DNA from: Pyrrhoderma lamaoense
Taxonomy: Eukaryota > Basidiomycota > Agaricomycetes > Hymenochaetales > Hymenochaetaceae
Assembly: GCA_002794735.1 (NCBI GenBank)
Contig: NBAZ01000025.1
Coordinates: forward strand, 62,001 to 126,000
Reading direction: 5' to 3'
Length of the DNA: 64,000 nucleotides
Below, piece by piece: positions 61,951 through 64,000 of the stretch. A model generated the notes under the pieces. The model had not been told where the DNA came from and made no database searches. It saw nothing but the letters and a program-made list of their open reading frames with translations. The first letter of the stretch is position 1. Every line of letters starts with the position of its first letter. Made by a program: the position numbers and the translations under genes.

Positions 61951-64000
61951 TTATGAATCCAGCTTATCCGACGACTTCTCAAATAAGAAACAAATGGATC
62001 CACCGGGAATATTGTTTAGCATTTCGTATTCAGATTCAGAGCCCAATTCCAGATCATAAGATATACTGAAATCAGATTGATCTGACTGCTTTGGGCAGTA
62101 GGCGATAGTTTGGAGTGCATTGTCCATTATGCCTTCGCGAGTCGATGGATCAAGACAATTGATATGATTCCATTCTCCAAGAGCGGCTAGCTCCGCCTTT
62201 CTCCTCTTCGTAGCCTATAAGCAAGAATCATATCAGGATGGTCGAAGAAACAGCTCCATCAAGATCATATCTAACTTACAGCTTTGTCAACCTTAGAGAA
62301 GTCATCAGTGGTATGTAGTGAGGCTTTTCGAAAACCCCAATGTTGTTGTGTCATCTCTTGGTCGTCCGAATCACAGTCAGAATCGATTAGTAGTTGGCCA
62401 GCTTGAACATTCCTTCCAAGTTCTTTGTCATGAGCACATGAACATGCCAAAAGGTCGTGCGTGTGGCAGATTGTTCGGTGATGGAATGTAAACAGGTCGC
62501 GTAGCTGAGTGTGTAGTTAGACAGAATTTATGAATTTTAATATAGCTAGTTGAACTACCTCTTTGTGAGTAAAAGAATCCGACTTCGATTTTCCACCATC
62601 TCCAGACCCCTACAGCTGGTTAGTAATAAGTAGTACACCCATTAGTTGAGAGTATACTAACGTTTCCCATAAGTGCTGGAAAGTAGTCAGACACCGTGTT
62701 GTAGAATAGACATAAATGTGCTCACAGTCACTCAAACCTAGTTTTGTTACCTGGCGTTGGTAGATTTTTTCTAAGTAAGGATTAATTAATGGCCAAGGAA
62801 TAATAGCTGAAAATGATATTTCATTACCATCAATTGTACCCGCCGTTAGGAAACGGTAGATGAAAACAGGTCGCTTTTGCCCATCACTTAAGGGACTTTT
62901 AAAAATAGATACTTTGAACACAGAAAACCAGCTTACCGGTGAATACGAGCCATAGACTGAAGATCATGACTGTTATTTGTTAAAAATTAATACTTGGTAT
63001 GTGCTTCATGTTTTGTACTTACCTGGGATTCCAGTCACTGTCAATGAGACAGAGGCGTGATGCACCAATTAAATTAAGTCCTACGCCCCGGCTTTCGCAC
63101 TCAGCAAGAAAAGGACTATTTTACACCGACAAATCAGAAAAATTCATACTACTGGAGAGGATAATTTACATGCTCCCTTCTGCGGTGCCTTATTAAATCG
63201 ATCAACGAATTCTTGACGCCTGGAGACTGGTGTTTGCCTGCAAGTTCATGAGTATATAATCTTTGTACATATTTGGGATTTGCCTACCCATCTAAACGAA
63301 GGAATGTATACCGTTTCCTTTTACAGAATGATTCGATCACATCTAAAGTAGATGTATAATGTGATACCAAGATACATTTTTCTTCTGTTTCCTGTTGGCG
63401 TACAACGTACAGAAGTGATATTAATAATGACGACAAGTTCAGGATATAAAAATTCAACCTCTCTCAAATAGTCAAGAAGTTTGGATAATGCAAGTAACTT
63501 TCCTGAAGGGGAAATAGATTATTAATAAGTAAATAAAATATTTTGATGAAACCCCTTTCATTACCGCTCAATTCCACATTTTCTGGTTTTGCATCTTCAG
63601 GCAATAACTTCAAAGCATCTTCAACTGAATTTTTTCCATCACTGGAATCGCCTTCCGTATCGTCCATGTAGCTTCGTTTTGCATTCTTCAGAAGCAATGG
63701 GCTAGTACTAAGTTTCGTGAGAAGTTGTATCATGGCTAAAGATCTTGCCATCGAGCCACTAAGAAGGGAAGAAAGAGAATCGGGCTGTAGTATTTTTGCG
63801 AACATGGATTTCTGCAGTGTGGATGGGGTTACAAATACAACGTATTCGTCTTGTAATCGAACTAATTAGCACCTGGTTATTCTATTGGATAAATATACAT
63901 ACGCTTAGGGGAAGATAGTTGGTAAGAATGGTCGCTTCTCGACGTAAAACGAAGCTCTTTGCTACATTCTGAAGCTGAAGAGTAGTCAGTTTCGTAGTAG
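61951..64000 (-). CDS. RDH54: Rdh54/RAD54B-type SWI2/SNF2 translocase (3' part), one frameshift in this assembly
   Basis: Rad51-stimulating DNA translocase of homologous recombination. The 5' end runs off the right edge. Reading from 64000 downward: LQNVAKSFVLRREATILTNY, then EYVVFVTPSTLQKSMFAKIL, LLTKLSTSPLLLKNA. Helicase lobe 2: KCILVSHYTSTLDVIESFCK, RLDGQTPVSRRQEFVDRF, motif V SAKAGGVGLNLIGASRLCLI, motif VI QSMARIHRDGQKRPVFIYRF. C terminus YQRQVTKLGLSDSLMGNGSG, SFTHKELRDLFTFH with Cys residues (HDLLACSC), ending EKSSDKLDS. A 14-nt exon (62662-62675) encodes part of SLMGN. In the C4 run at 63086-63089 one base is missing, within motif V. The 63840-63900 junction may hide another. Confidence 0.92.
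62662..62675 (-). other. 14-nt microexon of Rdh54
   Basis: CACTTATGGGAAAC between a CCAG acceptor and a GTTAGT donor. It joins GAC T from KLGLSD to GGG TCT GGA, giving SDSLMGNGSG, as expected in Rdh54/RAD54B proteins from memory. Confidence 0.8.

Overview
The window is nuclear DNA of a filamentous basidiomycete, most likely an Agaricomycete with white-rot ability. Support: genes are packed with short GT-AG introns (mostly 48-90 nt, with CTAAC/CTAAT branch sites). Gene content is fungal: ODC antizyme, Rax2, class I hydrophobins, the BRE4/ArAE_2 transporter family, and a secreted class II manganese peroxidase with all three Mn(II)-binding acidic residues. The order cannot be fixed from sequence alone.

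Layout. 1-8.7 kb: BRE4-type membrane protein (5' end not resolved), ribosomal protein uS2 (S0), a Chk2/Cds1/Rad53 checkpoint kinase, and a homocysteine S-methyltransferase divergent from the kinase. 8.7-26.2 kb: AT-rich and gene-sparse, holding two paralogous hydrophobins (9.8 kb + and 17.7-18.3 kb -), an unrecognised acidic protein, dolichol-phosphate mannosyltransferase, an alpha/beta hydrolase, tRNA-Arg(ACG) with a 7-nt intron, a TenA-family protein, a BTB protein, the manganese peroxidase and a small coiled-coil protein. 27.1-43.4 kb: housekeeping and ribosome biogenesis (NOG1 GTPase, NFKBIL1-like protein, J-protein, Smr protein, antizyme, uS5/S2, REI1). 44.6-64 kb: Rax2, a small mitochondrial inner-membrane protein, Vps53, a single-pass membrane glycoprotein, an Mg-chelatase-like AAA protein, the RNase P subunit Rpp21, and the 3' part of an Rdh54/RAD54B translocase running off the right edge.

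Two kinds of frame change must be kept apart. (1) The antizyme gene has a genuine programmed +1 ribosomal frameshift site (UUU-UGA, 38620-38625) joining ORF1 to the long ORF2. (2) At least fourteen other genes, including essential ones, need one missing base restored, usually in or beside a short homopolymer. Where I could assign a sign it was always the same (a one-base deletion), except a two-base shift in the J-protein. This points to uncorrected sequencing errors in the assembly, not to pseudogenes. Coordinates below are genomic spans; exon boundaries were read by eye from splice signals and family conservation.

Other gene-structure points: a 7-nt microexon in the BRE4-type gene, a 14-nt microexon in Rdh54, two GC-AG introns (Vps53 and the membrane glycoprotein), and a REI1 final exon that starts exactly at its stop codon.
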